From Paragorgia papillata (lineage: Eukaryota > Cnidaria > Anthozoa > Scleralcyonacea > Coralliidae), in the NCBI GenBank assembly GCA_035771165.1, contig JAWNZC010000353.1, forward strand, positions 10,001 through 74,000: a stretch of DNA of 64,000 bases, given 5' to 3'. Below are positions 11,812-22,534 of this stretch, piece by piece. Both the position numbers and the translations under genes were made by a program. Position 1 is the first letter of the stretch, and each line of letters opens with the position of its first letter. Under the pieces are notes generated by a model. That model ran no database searches, was not told where the DNA came from, and was given only the letters and a program-made list of their open reading frames with translations.

Positions 11812-12091
11812 TAGACTATGCCTACCTCGGGTAGCCCGAGTAATAACAGTACCATAATTTTTTCTAAAACCGACTATACTCACACAAAGTTTTTCAATCA
11901 ACCCAGTTTCCCTCGACCTACAATGAAATATAAGAGAAAGTCAATTCTTGATAGTGTATTAGTGCAGTGAATTAATGGACTTTTTAGTCTTTGAACAATG
12001 AGGAGTGATGAAAAAACGGTTTGATGTTAGTCGTCAGTTAAGTCTTTAGTTTGATCACTTTTAATCTTTATCACTGTTTTAAATACTTATA

Positions 12092-12515
12092 TAAGTTTGT
12101 CTAATTTGAAAGAACTCATAAAATTGTAATAGAAGATCCTTTACAACTTTTTCGTATCTTTCTGCGTTTTCAAGATATTTCAAGTTGTTTGATATGTAAA
12201 TGAGATGGTCTCTGACGTCAGGAGTGGGGTAAAATATTTTCATACAGAGCAAAATCACTTACATATCTAACATGAAATGTTCAGCGTCGCAAGGAGTTTT
12301 TATGTGCACAGTTTCAAATGATTTCGCTGAACAAACTTAGAGATATAACTGGTTTTGCTACATGTGAAAATATTTTACCCCACACCTGACGTCAGAGACC
12401 ATCTCATTTACATATTAAACAAATTGAAATATCTTGAAAACGAAGAGAGATGCGAAAAAATTGTAAAGGATCTTCTATTACAATTTTATGAGTTCTTTCA
12501 AATTAGACAAACTTA
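12092..12515. mobile_element. Palindromic MITE with 150-base arms
   Basis: Arms 12092-12248 and 12366-12515 are inverted copies starting TAAGTTTGTCTAATTTGAAA and including GAGATGGTCTCTGACGTCAG. The loop of about 120 bases is unrelated. No coding sequence; a target duplication is not clear. Confidence 0.55.
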
Positions 12516-13620
12516 ATTTTTGTTGCCAATGTCCTTTAATTAATAAAGTTTGTAAACCACGTTTACAACAATAATATGCGAACTTCAGGGTATTGCACAC
12601 ACATCATTTTGCAAAGGAATTGGCAGGTTCTTGGTGGGCTCCCCACAAAGTAAGCAATGGCAAACAGACTTGCTAGCTAGCCAAATTTGTTGATTTTAAA
12701 CACTAATGTTTACTTTGAATGGAGCTTGCCAGTTTTTTTGAAAAATGATGGGAACCTAATACTGTGAAACTCGGCTATTGTGAAATGAATACTTTTAACA
12801 CAAGCCCTTAGCATCATACCTTCCCAAATGAAAACTATCCATTACTTTTGCATCTTTACTAGTTCTCGGACTTGAAAAATAATAGTCCTTGTTCCGAAAC
12901 TCCCGAGAGCCAGAATTTTGTAGTGTATGTTCCTAAAAGCAGTAATTTGGTGAAGAAAATTAAAGAGATGTCACTTGTTAACTCATTGCTGAGGGTTCTC
13001 TCTTTGATGAGTAAAATCATCTGGTGTTAGACAGAGTAAAACAATAAAGGAACCATTTTTGACAAGCTCAGGCAGGAATGGGTTAATCACTTGTTAACTC
13101 ATTGCTGCCTAGGATGTCTGAGGGTTCTCTCTTTGATGAGTAAAATCATCTGGTGTTAGACAGTCTAGGCTGTTGCGGTATATCGATATATCGATAATTA
13201 TCGGGTTTTTTTCAAATATCGGTTATTCGGTATTTTAAATTTGAAAATATCGATATACCGAAAATATCGAAATGTTACCGAAAATATCGAAATCTACGAT
13301 ATTATCGGTATTAGACGCGCGAAAACCGATTATCACTGTTTTGACGCTTGATTTTTTGTTGAACTTCTGTTGCGGAACTCTCTTTGCAGCAAATCACGCC
13401 ACCTATTGTCAAACTATGACTCATCCTGAATACCTAATGCGTTTCAATTCCCAAAGCGCACATTTCACGGGCTGTCGACTCGACAGTGTCGAGGATAGAC
13501 CCATCGTAGTCTTTCGAAAAAAATTTTCGCACGCGATGAGTCATCCCTAGAATAAATAGAACATGTTTGTGACAGATGCAGTATATACCGACTCAATCGA
13601 CAATTTCCAAACTTCTTTAC

Positions 13621-14083
13621 TGCCGATGGCGATGGTGAACAGATGAACGACGACACTGTCACTGAAAAGCCAAACGAGCTTATTGTCGTCAAAGAAGCTC
13701 TTTTAAAAGAATGAAATAAAAGTAGCGTGCTGCGTAGGCGGTGTAGAAATAACAATCGAAATATAGTAACTTAGGTTAGATATACTGCCAAAACAGAGAA
13801 CGTAGGAATCTAACGTTTCGAGCGAAGGCCCTTCGTCAGAGAGAAACCTCTTTTAAAAGAAGCTGTGTTCGCTTCAAGTGACGTTCCTGAAGACGAGCCA
13901 TGTCAACCACCGCCACAGAAACGTCAGAAAGTCAAGAAGACGCTTGGCTCCCTGACCACCATGCGGAAGTCGTCGCAGATATCATCGCCATCACAGTCGC
14001 CGCGCGATCGATTGCAGAAGGAGATGGATAAATACATAAAAATCCAAACAATTGATGGCGAAAAATTAGGCTTAAATATATAG
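13621..14083 (+). pseudogene. hAT-type transposase fragment
   Basis: A frame reading NDDTVTEKPNELIVVKEALL is interrupted at 13712-13847 by a SINE-like insert and resumes as SSDVPEDEPCQPPPQKRQKV to RDRLQKEMDKYIKIQTIDGE. The segment before a conserved E-M-x-K-Y matches the linker between the BED zinc finger and catalytic core of ZBED/hAT transposases. The core itself is missing. Confidence 0.45.
13712..13847 (-). mobile_element. SINE-like insert, 136 bp, 14-bp TSD
   Basis: Perfect duplication CTCTTTTAAAAGAA at 13698-13711 and 13848-13861 brackets the insert. On the minus strand it begins GTTTCTCTCTGACGAAGGGC and ends near TAGCGTGCTGC...TTTCA. A second full copy lies at 50516-50649. A long target duplication and no TIR argue for retroposition. 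It contains a CTGACGA-stem-GAAA segment like a hammerhead core. Confidence 0.6.
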
Positions 14084-14916
14084 TTAATTTCCATCGCGGA
14101 AAAATATCGATGTATCGATATTATCGTTTTTTTTCTTTCGATAACCGATATCGGTATTTTTTCAATACCGCAACAGCCTATTAGACACAGTAAAACAATA
14201 AAGGGATCATTTTTGACCAGCTCAGTCAGGAATGGGTTAATCCCTTGTTAACTCATCGCTGTCTAGGATGGCCGAGGGTTCTCTCTTTAATGAGTAAAAT
14301 CATCTGGTGTTAGACACAGTAAAACAATAAAGGGACCATTTTTGACCAGCTCAGGCAGGAATGGGTTAATCACTTGTTAACTCATTGCTGCCTAGGATGG
14401 CTGAGGGTTCTCTCTTTGATGAGTAAATCATCTGGTGTTAGACACAGTAAAACAATAAAAGGACCATTTTTGACCAGCTCAGGCAGGAATGGGTTAATCA
14501 CTTGTTAACTCATTGCTGTCTAGGATGTCTGAGGGTTCTCTCTTTGATGAGTAAAATCATCTGGTGTTAGAAAGGGTTGAAGAAAAAAATGTTAAAAAAT
14601 TCTGCTGAAATAAGCAAAACTGTTTTAAATTATAAAAAAAAGAAAAAAAAGTGATAAATACCTTCCATGAATCTGTAGCCATGGTGAAATCACAGATGAT
14701 TATTTTTTTTGAAATGTGGCACTGCCAGTGAATGTAATATACCGTAATATTAATGTGTATAAAAAAATTTCCCCTCGATATTCTCCTAATTCATCAAAAT
14801 AAATTCTAACTCATTCTTCTGCCCAGAATTTTGAAACATTTATATTAAGAAATACAGGCTCTGCCTTCAATGATAATCTAGAAACAAAAGGGAAACAAGA
14901 AATTATTATAACATAC

Positions 14917-14918
<2 letters not shown>

Positions 14919-14950
<32 letters not shown>
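14919..14950. repeat. (TAA)n microsatellite
   Basis: About nine units of taa followed by aaataaaaataa. The next bases (GGTTTATTGAATATAAAATC) look like a reversed LINE 3' end, but nothing coding follows before 15.4 kb. Confidence 0.8.
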
Positions 14951-14951
<1 letters not shown>

Positions 14952-15694
14952 TAAAAATAATGGTTTATTGAATATAAAATCGCACAAAAGTGAATTGCTT
15001 TACATTTACAACGGTTAATAGTCATAAAAGATGTTAAGATACTTGTAGTTATTAAAATGAAACAACTGTTGGTGAATACCGGAGGACTGGATCCAGTTTA
15101 CAATCGATATTCCATATTGTAATTAAAAAGTAAGTTACAAAAAATATTAAAATATATGCTAGTACTATATATCGATACAGTATTTAAGATATAATAAAAT
15201 CGTTCATGTTTCTTGTCATGGCAGGGAAAAAACTCTGATTGAAACGGTCAGTGTTACATCGATAGAGAAATAACCGATTGTCGCTTCCACGCAGTTGCCA
15301 GCCGATACTCTATAATATAATCCTCGAACAATGTGTCAAGTATTGTTTAAAACATGAACAGCAGTAAATGTCAATTATTCGCCGAAGGCGAGGTGAATAT
15401 CGGTGTATAATAACCGAGATGAAGTCCTGGTTATTATTCACCTATATTCACTGAGCCTGAGGCGAATAATTGTTTTAGTATAAATACACATTTTCGTGCT
15501 TTTAGGAACAACATTTTCTTTAAAATTGTTAATTTCCTCATCTGTCGCATTGACAACTTGGCTGGTGGTCATTTTGAAGAAACGCTGTAGGTGATTATTG
15601 ATAATTAATCCGAAGTAGCTAAACCAATCATCGCGCATGTTTTTCTATAATCACCGGTGTATTTATATTAATAATGTGTTACTCAGAGTGATGA

Positions 15695-15840
15695 ACCATA
15701 CTGGACAAGTAGAGAAAACTCTACTTGGCCTGGCTGGGATTCAAACCCACGACCTTTGGTTTACCAGTCCGATGCTCTACACAGGTCAAGTTGGGAGCTG
15801 AAGGTCGAATGAGAGTACTTAGGCTATTTGATTAGTTCAC
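15695..15840 (-). mobile_element. tRNA-derived SINE, minus copy
   Basis: The reverse complement contains GAGCATCGGACTGGTAAACC and GTGGGTTTGAATCCCAGCC, i.e. a tRNA-like 5' part with B box GGTTTGAATCC, followed by CAAGTAGAG tail sequence. It forms an inverted pair with the copy at 15940-16680, sharing upstream sequence AGCTCCCAACTTGACC. Confidence 0.55.
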
Positions 15841-15974
15841 TGTCCCATAATAATCATTTGAAATCATCATGTACTGTATGAAGACTGTTGTCTAGATACT
15901 GAAGAAAGTCAAGAAACTACTGTAGTCTGTTTCAAAATATCAAATAGCCTAAGTACTATCATTTGACCACAAGC

Positions 15975-16680
15975 TCCCAACTTGACCTGCAGCTCAGTTG
16001 GTAGACAGGCCTCGAATTATACTTTTTGCATCCAAAGACAAAAATGTCCTCCGATAATGAGTTTCCATGAGGCTATCCAAGGACATTTTTCTCTCAGATA
16101 GGACAAAACTGTTATCCTATAGTCAGGAAATTACTAAATCCATGATAAAGAGTGACTAACATTCACGTGATATTACGTCATTCATGTGCTATAGTATTAG
16201 TTAGTAGTGACTGGTATATAGATATAGGACTGTCTTCTTCGCTTGGACATGCAGATCGCCTCACTCCGACACTGAACAATGTCCTCTGCATATTTTAATG
16301 TCAATGCACAATCATGGCCATCAGTGTTTGAACACGTGGTTAGCACAGTTGTGCCTGCATTTCCGGGCTGATCCAGTAATGACCACGAAAACATTTACAC
16401 GTTGATAATTCAATCATTGGCTGGGATATTCTATTGCTGAACATTTTCTTATGATCATACGTTCGATCGATTGGGAAAATTTAAAAACTAAAAACTCCAT
16501 CGGCGGACAAAAGTGTCCTACATATTATGGGGGAAAAATCACTATCGGGGGCCAAATGACGATTATCGGAGGACATGTCCTCGATGAAATTCAAGGCTTG
16601 TTGGTAGAGCATCGGACTAGTACACCAAAGGTCGTGGGTTTGAATCCCAGCCAGGACAAGTGGAGTTTTATTTTATTTTA
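15975..16680 (+). mobile_element. tRNA-derived SINE, plus copy, split by a hAT MITE
   Basis: Removing 16006-16600 and one copy of the 8-bp duplication restores GCAGCTCAGTTGGTAGAGCA (tRNA D-arm and A box) followed by TCGGACTAG and the B box GGTTTGAATCCCAGCC. The tail is TGGAGTTTTATTTTATTTTA. SINE identity follows from the Pol III promoter boxes. Confidence 0.65.
16006..16600. mobile_element. hAT-type MITE in the SINE A box, 8-bp TSD ttggtaga
   Basis: CAGGCCTCGAATT at the left pairs with AATTTCAAGGCTTG-type ends at the right (complement CAAGCCTTGAATTT). The duplication ttggtaga is perfect at 15998-16005 and 16601-16608. Sub-terminal GTCCTCCGATAAT also pairs with ATTATCGGAGGAC. No coding sequence. 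Confidence 0.75.
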
Positions 16681-16799
16681 CAAGATTTGTCAGACAATAC
16701 ACACATACAAACAATCAACAAATATAAAGGAAATAAATAGTGATATAAAGTAAATACAAAGGCAAGGACTGACCACAGAGATAAATCTCCAATAACGGG

Positions 16800-17062
16800 G
16801 TCCAAATAAATAAATAAACAGACAAACAAATAAACAAACAAATAAATAAACAAATAAATAAACAAATGAATAATTGGATAAATAAATAAATAAGTAAATA
16901 AATAAATAATCTCATAAATAAATGAATAAATAAAAGAGTAAATAAATATGTAAATAATAGGTAAAGAAATAAATAAAAAAGTAAATAAGTAATTAAATAA
17001 ACAAAATAAACAGATAAATAAATAAATAAGTAAGTAATTAAATACATAAATAAATAAATAAA
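16800..17062. repeat. (TAAA)n-rich simple repeat, likely LINE tail
   Basis: AATAAATAAACA-like units for about 260 bases. They lie at the 3' side of the minus-strand LINE fragment, so they probably represent its expanded microsatellite tail. The long minus open frame over it is a repeat artefact. Confidence 0.75.
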
Positions 17063-17556
17063 ATCGATCTAACAACACTCTCTCACAGATAGACTGTGGA
17101 GCGAACGAGTTGTGTGGCACTTAACACATACATATTTAAATGTTTTTGGGTTTTCTGGATCATAGATATCATCAGTAAGTATCATCTAGATATCTGATAG
17201 TATTTGTACAAAGCAGTTTTAAATGATGCTATAGATCTAGTAGTGTCTCTTATGGAACCAGGGAGAGTGTTCCAGACACTGGGAGCTCTAATGTAATAAC
17301 TGTTCTGAAAACTTACTGTTCTACATTTTAGTACATTTAGTACGAGGCCATTACTAAGATTGGTGTTCCTGGTTACTCGTAAAGGAACCCTAATAGAGAT
17401 ATTTTTGTTACAGTTCTTAGTTATACATTTATATAGATAAACTAAATCTAGATATTCATGCCAGTAGCATATTCGGAGGATACCGATAGAATGTAGTCTT
17501 TCCTTGTACGAGACATCTGTACGATAAGGGAGTGATAAAATAAACTTGGTCGCACG

Positions 17557-18139
17557 CAGTGGCGGACACTAGCTGAAGCTTTCATTTTGAAAAGTGGAAG
17601 CACAAGAAAGTTTTCATTTCAAAATTCAATGCCTATAAACATGTTTCTCGTACAAATAAAAGTAGAATTTCTACTTTTATTTGTACGAGAATAGAATATG
17701 TTAACGAAACAAAAGCGTGCGCAGAACAGAGTCATAGACGAACTATGCATAGACTGATCAAATTCTGATATTTATTTATTTTAAAAGAAATACTGTATGT
17801 GGATTTCACTCGCTTAGCGAATAAATTTTACATTGTCATTGGTGTGTTAATTAAACCACATTGCAATTCTATTCACAAATGTAGATAATCATCTAGAATA
17901 TTTTCTCTGAAATATTGTTTTTTTATGCTTAGCATGTGATTTATAACAAAATGCACCATTAAAATAGTGTTTTGAAAACCTAAAATTTTTTACAAAATGT
18001 GTTATCAGAATGCTGCAAATGCCATTTCAGAGATCCAAATTTTAAAAAATTTCCGGGGGGACATGTCCCCGCACCCCCCTAGAAGGCTCATGCCTTCGGC
18101 ACTCACCCCCCCCAATATTTCATCAAGTGTCCGCCACTG
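17557..18139. mobile_element. hAT-type MITE in the LINE, 8-bp TSD gtcgcacg
   Basis: The TIR CAGTGGCGGACACT is perfect at both ends and the duplication gtcgcacg is perfect at 17549-17556 and 18140-18147. CAGTG at the terminus is the usual hAT start. It carries the shared motif AAATGCCATTTCAGAGA-TTTTCC-GGGG-CATG at 18018-18075. Confidence 0.85.
17645..17689. repeat. Perfect 22-bp hairpin, 1-nt centre
   Basis: TCTCGTACAAATAAAAGTAG plus AA, a single t, then the exact inverse. It lies inside the hAT MITE and could be a small insertion or template-switch product. Confidence 0.7.
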
Positions 18140-18774
18140 GTCGCACGTCGTTGTACGCTTTCAGTGGCAAGAATGTTATTCACCATTTGGGGTGCCCACA
18201 CTTGTCTACTGTAAGCGGTAAGCCTGCTTGCTTTGTACAATTGAGAGGTAGAGGACCTAGCAGACTTTATGGTCATGGAACATCTTGTTAGCCTTGCACG
18301 ATATATCCTGGATGTGTTTGTTCCATTTCAGATCAGATGTAAGTGTAACAATTATACCAATATCTTTTTCATATCTGGATTGCTTAACGCGGGTGCCGAG
18401 AAGTTGATACTGTGTGGTGATTGGTTGAGTGTTTCTAGAGATGTTTAGAACATCACACTTAGTCTGGTTTAAGGCCATTTTCCAATCGTGGCACCACTTG
18501 ACGAGACTGTTAAGATCCAACTGCAGATTATTGCTATCTTCTTTTCTCTACTTGTCCAGTATGTGATAAGTATGTGTGTTTTTTTTATGAAATTTCAAAA
18601 TCGAAGCACACAATAAGTTTTATAAAACTACAGAACCGATATATAAAACTATGGATATGGACACTAATTTCCTTTGTGTTTTCCTCATGAATTATTGAGT
18701 TTTTTAACAAGTAGAAACGTATGTATATACTATATACAGACTGTATAAATTCTATTAAAATTACCTTTTAACTA

Positions 18775-19692
18775 CTCAAATTCTTTGCGGGCAATAGAAA
18801 TTTCTGTGGCAGTATCTTCATTCAAATTAGATAAATTCTTCATCATCTTATTCTCCAGTGCTGATATTTGTTCCTAGGGGTAACAAAAACACACATGTTT
18901 TCAATGATATTATTATTAAAATATTTTGCCTTGTAGAGAAAAGCTAGATATTATATTCCTGCCTGAGCTGGCCAAAAATGGTCCCTTTATTGTTTTACTG
19001 TGTCTAACACCAGATGATTTTACTCATCAAAGAGAGAACTCTCAGACATCTTAGGCAGCGAACCCCCTTCACGGATTGTTTACTGATTATCAATCAATTA
19101 CGTAACGATAACTTCTGATTATTGATATCATTGATTGTGTACCCCATATTTAAAAAAAAAATTACTAAATAACAAATTTAACACTCATTCAATCTTCCTT
19201 ACTTTAATACTAAAATTTACCCAAGAGAAAAATAATTTTAAAATGAATTTACTAAAAATACAGTGTCCCATGATTGAAATCACATGAGAGATATTTAGAT
19301 TTCGACAGATTTCTTTAAAAACGTTTTCTATATTTTTGATTAGCAAATTCTATCTCATCTCCAAACCATTCAATGTATTAAGAAAACTTCTGATCTGATC
19401 TGAACTTGGAAAAAGAATTGAAATCGGACACTCGGGGAAAAGTTCTGAAAGAAATCGACATCGTTTTCATGTTGTTGAGATTTACATACCTTCACCAGTA
19501 CACATGAATATAGTACAATAAAAACTACACGATTTTCGCGTAAGTTGAAGCGAAACCCCATATTAAATGGTGTTATTTAATAGTTAAGGTATACATGTAT
19601 ATCCTAGAAGAATATTAGAGAAATCGCTACCTTTTAAAAGGATTTTCTTGGCCAAAATTCACATCACACGTCGAGTCTTCACAGTCCGCCAT
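18775..19692 (-). CDS. Candidate small host gene, exon model incomplete
   Basis: A first exon at 19631-19692 begins gaagATGGCGGAC (good start context), encodes MADCEDSTCDVNFGQENPFK and ends AAAAG|gtagcg. In phase with it, 19378-19444 after acceptor ttctttcag reads TFPRVSDFNSFSKFRSDQ and runs into TAA without a donor. A separate block, about 18775-18876 after acceptor cccctag, reads EQISALENKMM...ARKEFE and stop, with coiled-coil character. I could not join the last block in phase, so an exon is missing or the gene is decayed. No family recognised. The start lies just outside the satellite array. Confidence 0.35.
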
Positions 19693-20010
19693 CTTCGCCC
19701 AGCCAAACTGTAACATGAGGTGGTTCCGGTGACGTAATACTCGGGATATACTCGGCAATCACTCGGAAATTTATTATAGCTTTGAAAATTAATCAAAAAT
19801 ATTTTTAAAACAACATAAATGAATTTAAACCTTACTATTAGTATTAAAATATGTTCTTTAGACTCCACTAAAGAAATATATTACAGAATTTTAAAGTAAA
19901 TAAGGTTAAAATGTTTAAAGTCCAACGTCGGGTTATCTTCGGAAAAAGCCGAGTATTCGTAATGACGTCATCATTCCCGATGGCTCAGGTGACGAATATA
20001 CTCGGGATAT

Positions 20011-20425
20011 AATTTTAATTTAATTTTAATTTTATTAGCTTCGCCATAGACTTGACTATAAATACATGTATGGTATCACAAAATAAACACAAATTTAAAC
20101 CTATGGCAGGGTCACCGCAACAGCGTGAAGGCCAATTACTGCGGGCCCAAAATATAAAAGTTAAAGTCAAAAATTCTAATAAAACTTACACAATATACAA
20201 CATACATGCAATATAGAAATAAATACTAAAAACAGCAAGTAATGCTGCGGGTAAGACTACGAGAATTATTACAATTTGGACATATAGTTTTGAAAGAACG
20301 TGGATCGTCAGGGTTATAGGTATTCACAAGAGCAGTAAAGTAGTAGCTGAGCATCAGAGATCTAAATGTTGCCAGTTCTAGTGCATTGAAATTAATATTG
20401 ATGAGTTCGTTAACGAGCGTCATAT
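20011..20425 (-). pseudogene. 5'-truncated LINE 3' end inside the satellite
   Basis: The minus frame reads ALELATFRSLMLSYYFTALV, then YNPDDPRSFKTICPNCNNSR and a CC-F stop, the conserved zinc-finger-like tail of cnidarian-type CR1/L2 RT proteins. The 3' side ends in a TTAAAA-type tail at 20011-20035. The surrounding satellite unit is otherwise continuous. Confidence 0.6.
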
Positions 20426-20662
20426 ACTCGGAAATAACTCGGAAATCTAGGTGGCTTTCAAAATTAATAAAAAATATTATTAAAACTACATAAAGGAATT
20501 TATACCTTGCTATAAGTATTAAAATATCTTCTTTAGAGTAAATTAAAGGAATTATATTACAATTACAGAAGTTTTTAGAGAAAATAAGGTGAAAAAGTTT
20601 AAAGTCAAACGTCGGGTTATCATCGTATTTGTAATGACGTCATCATTCCCGATGTTTGTCCC

Positions 20663-20871
20663 TAGCCTGGTACCCTGGCCCAATCAAAGAATATGGGCCA
20701 GGTAACCACTAACGACTTCTGCTTTCCTATTGGTTAAAATTTCGCGCGTTTTTACTGGCTATGAGTAAAACTGCAATCGTCATAAGTGGATTTAGCCCTG
20801 ATGACGCGAGAATGAGATTAGTGGTTACCTGGCCCATATTTATTTTGAAATTGGGCCAGGGTACCAGGCTA
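20663..20871. mobile_element. 209-bp MITE with 9-bp TSD
   Basis: The TIR TAGCCTGGTACCCTGGCCCA is inverted at the right. Flanks gtttgtccc (20654-20662) and gtctgtccc (20872-20880) match 8 of 9, and other satellite units (23170-23190) show the uninterrupted target. MULE-type by duplication length. Confidence 0.7.
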
Positions 20872-21721
20872 GTCTGTCCCGTGCTTCATTGGTTCCGGTG
20901 ACGAAGATACTCGGGACATACTCGTAAACCACTCGGAAATTTAGTTATTACCTTTCAGAATTAATCAAAAATATTGTTAAAACTACAGAAAAGAATTTAA
21001 ACCTTACTATTAGTATTAAAATATTTTCTTTAGAATCTATTAAAGAAATTATATTAGAAGATTTTAAAGAATTTCAGGTTAAAAAGTTTAAAGTCAAACG
21101 TCGGGTTATCTTCGGAAAAAGCCGAGTATTTGTAGTGACGTCATCATTACGGTGACGAAGATACTCGGGATATACACCCGTAAAAACGCACAACTTGTTC
21201 ACGGTTGTCAACAGGCGTGAACAATGTTGTGCTGCTCGCCGTGAACAAGTTGTCAACAAGTTGTTCACTTATGGTTCGAACAACTTGTCATGAACAAGTT
21301 GTTCCAACAGCACATTTTTATAGCCAACAACGTTGTTCGCACATGATACAACTTGCCGTAACAGCATGACGAAATAACAACGATGAACAACAATGTTACA
21401 ACAATGGTGAACATGGTTGATGTATCAACACGTTCTTCGGTTGTTACAACATGCGTGAACAACGGTTGTTGTTTCATCAAGCTGTAACAACTTGTTGAAA
21501 CAATGATGAACAATGTTGTTCATTTATCAATGTTGTTCACATACACACGTAAAAACGCACAGTCTGATCAGCTCTGATATCAGATCTGTTCAGAGAAATG
21601 TAGCGACCCTTGATACAGCCTGACAGCTACAGAATGTACCAGCGCTGATGTATAAACATTTAGTTAGAATTTCTAACAGACTGCAACAGCTCCGTAGACA
21701 TACCTGTTCAGTCTGTTATAT

Positions 21722-22534
21722 CATAGGCGGCGGAACCGGGGGCTAAAGCCCCCCCAACTTTGTAAAAGTGGAAAAAAGGGCCGGGGGGCTGAGCCCCCAC
21801 TACCTTTGCGCCGAAGGTAAGGGTGATTATACGTTGAATATTTATACATCTTCGATATACAGCATTTTGAAAATTCCATATCACTGCAAGGTGACAATCC
21901 TGGTGAAAATCGTAGGAAAAATCGTAAGAAAAATCGTGCTGTGTGATAGCTCAAACTCATTTCATGAAATACTCCACGTATTAGCATTTTCTGGTCGACT
22001 GCTGACCAGAAGTATTATGAATGAGCCATATCGAAATGCCAAGAATTAAGAAAGGCCGAAAAAACTGAAGAATAATGAAAAAAATTGTTGTGGGCGGTAA
22101 AGGTTTTATAACGTTTAGGATTCTGTAAAATCTTCCCCCAAAACGCAGGAAATGCCATTTCAGAGACTCTAGACTAAACAAAATTTTCCGGGGGTGCATG
22201 CCCGCGGACCCCCCTAGAGGTTTTTCGGGTTGATGGCCCATATAGCAAGTCACCGGTGACATCAAGAATAATTATAATAATTAGAAGGTATACATGTAGC
22301 ATATATACGTTATATAGTCGTATAATTATAATAGCTGAGGGCAACTAGATTGGGTATTGGGTAATATATATTTGTGGCATTGTGTCTTTGGGTCTTTGGG
22401 TCTTTGGGTCTCTAATTATTATAATTATTCTTGACGCCACCGGTGACTTGCTATATGGCCCATCAACCGTTTCTCGCGCCTTCGGCGCTCGAAGTTCAGC
22501 CCCCCCTTACTAAACCTATCTTCCGCCGCCTATG
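21722..22534. mobile_element. hAT-type element (CATAGGCGGCGGAA ends), third nesting level
   Basis: Ends CATAGGCGGCGGAA and its exact inverse; the 8-bp duplication tgttatat is perfect at 21714-21721 and 22535-22542. Near the ends are G/C-rich words GGGGGCTGAGCCCCC and GCGCCTTCGGCGC. It carries the shared motif GCAGGAAATGCCATTTCAGA at 22141-22160. Confidence 0.75.
22219..22470. repeat. Fourth-level inverted repeat around a (TCTTTGGG)n minisatellite
   Basis: Arms 22219-22275 and 22416-22470 pair through TGGCCCATATAGCAAGTCAC and CGGTGACATCAAGAATAATT. The loop holds about four TCTTTGGG units at 22384-22411. Boundaries as a mobile element are not proven. Confidence 0.5.

Larger units (their letters stand above)
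13164..14180. mobile_element. hAT-like element relic inserted in the tandem repeat
   Basis: TAGGCTGTTGCGGTAT at the left and its inverse at the right. The target reads ttagacag (13156-13163) and ttagacac (14181-14188), a near-perfect 8-bp duplication of the tandem-repeat sequence; two extra bases (tc) follow the left copy. ATCGATAT-rich sub-termini surround a coding relic. Confidence 0.6.
12971..14573. repeat. 128-bp tandem repeat, five copies, split by a hAT-like element
   Basis: The unit CACTTGTTAACTCATTGCTG ... GGTTCTCTCTTTGATGAGTA ... CATCTGGTGTTAGACA ... CAGGAATGGGTTAA starts at 12971, 13087, 14241, 14370 and 14498. The 1-kb hAT-like element sits inside the second unit. One inverted copy lies at 18957-19060. 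Confidence 0.7.
17070..18535 (-). pseudogene. CR1/L2-like LINE reverse transcriptase C-terminus, interrupted
   Basis: 18257-18535 encodes DLNSLVKWCHDWKMALNQTK, KDIGIIV and LKWNKHIQDI, the thumb region of CR1/L2/Jockey-type RTs. After removing the 17557-18139 insertion, 17175-17548 continues with SYKERLHSIGILRICYWHEY, RVTRNTNLSNG and WNTLPGSIRD up to YYQ. The catalytic palm is missing (5' truncated near 18535) and frames are not continuous. Confidence 0.7.

Noticed and set aside
13712..13847. Confident hammerhead ribozyme annotation
   Set aside because: Core and stem II fit, but I could not close stems I and III; kept as a finding only.
16599..16665. tRNA gene (A and B boxes)
   Set aside because: The 5' acceptor part is separated by a 595-bp MITE and the unit continues into a SINE tail; not a tRNA.
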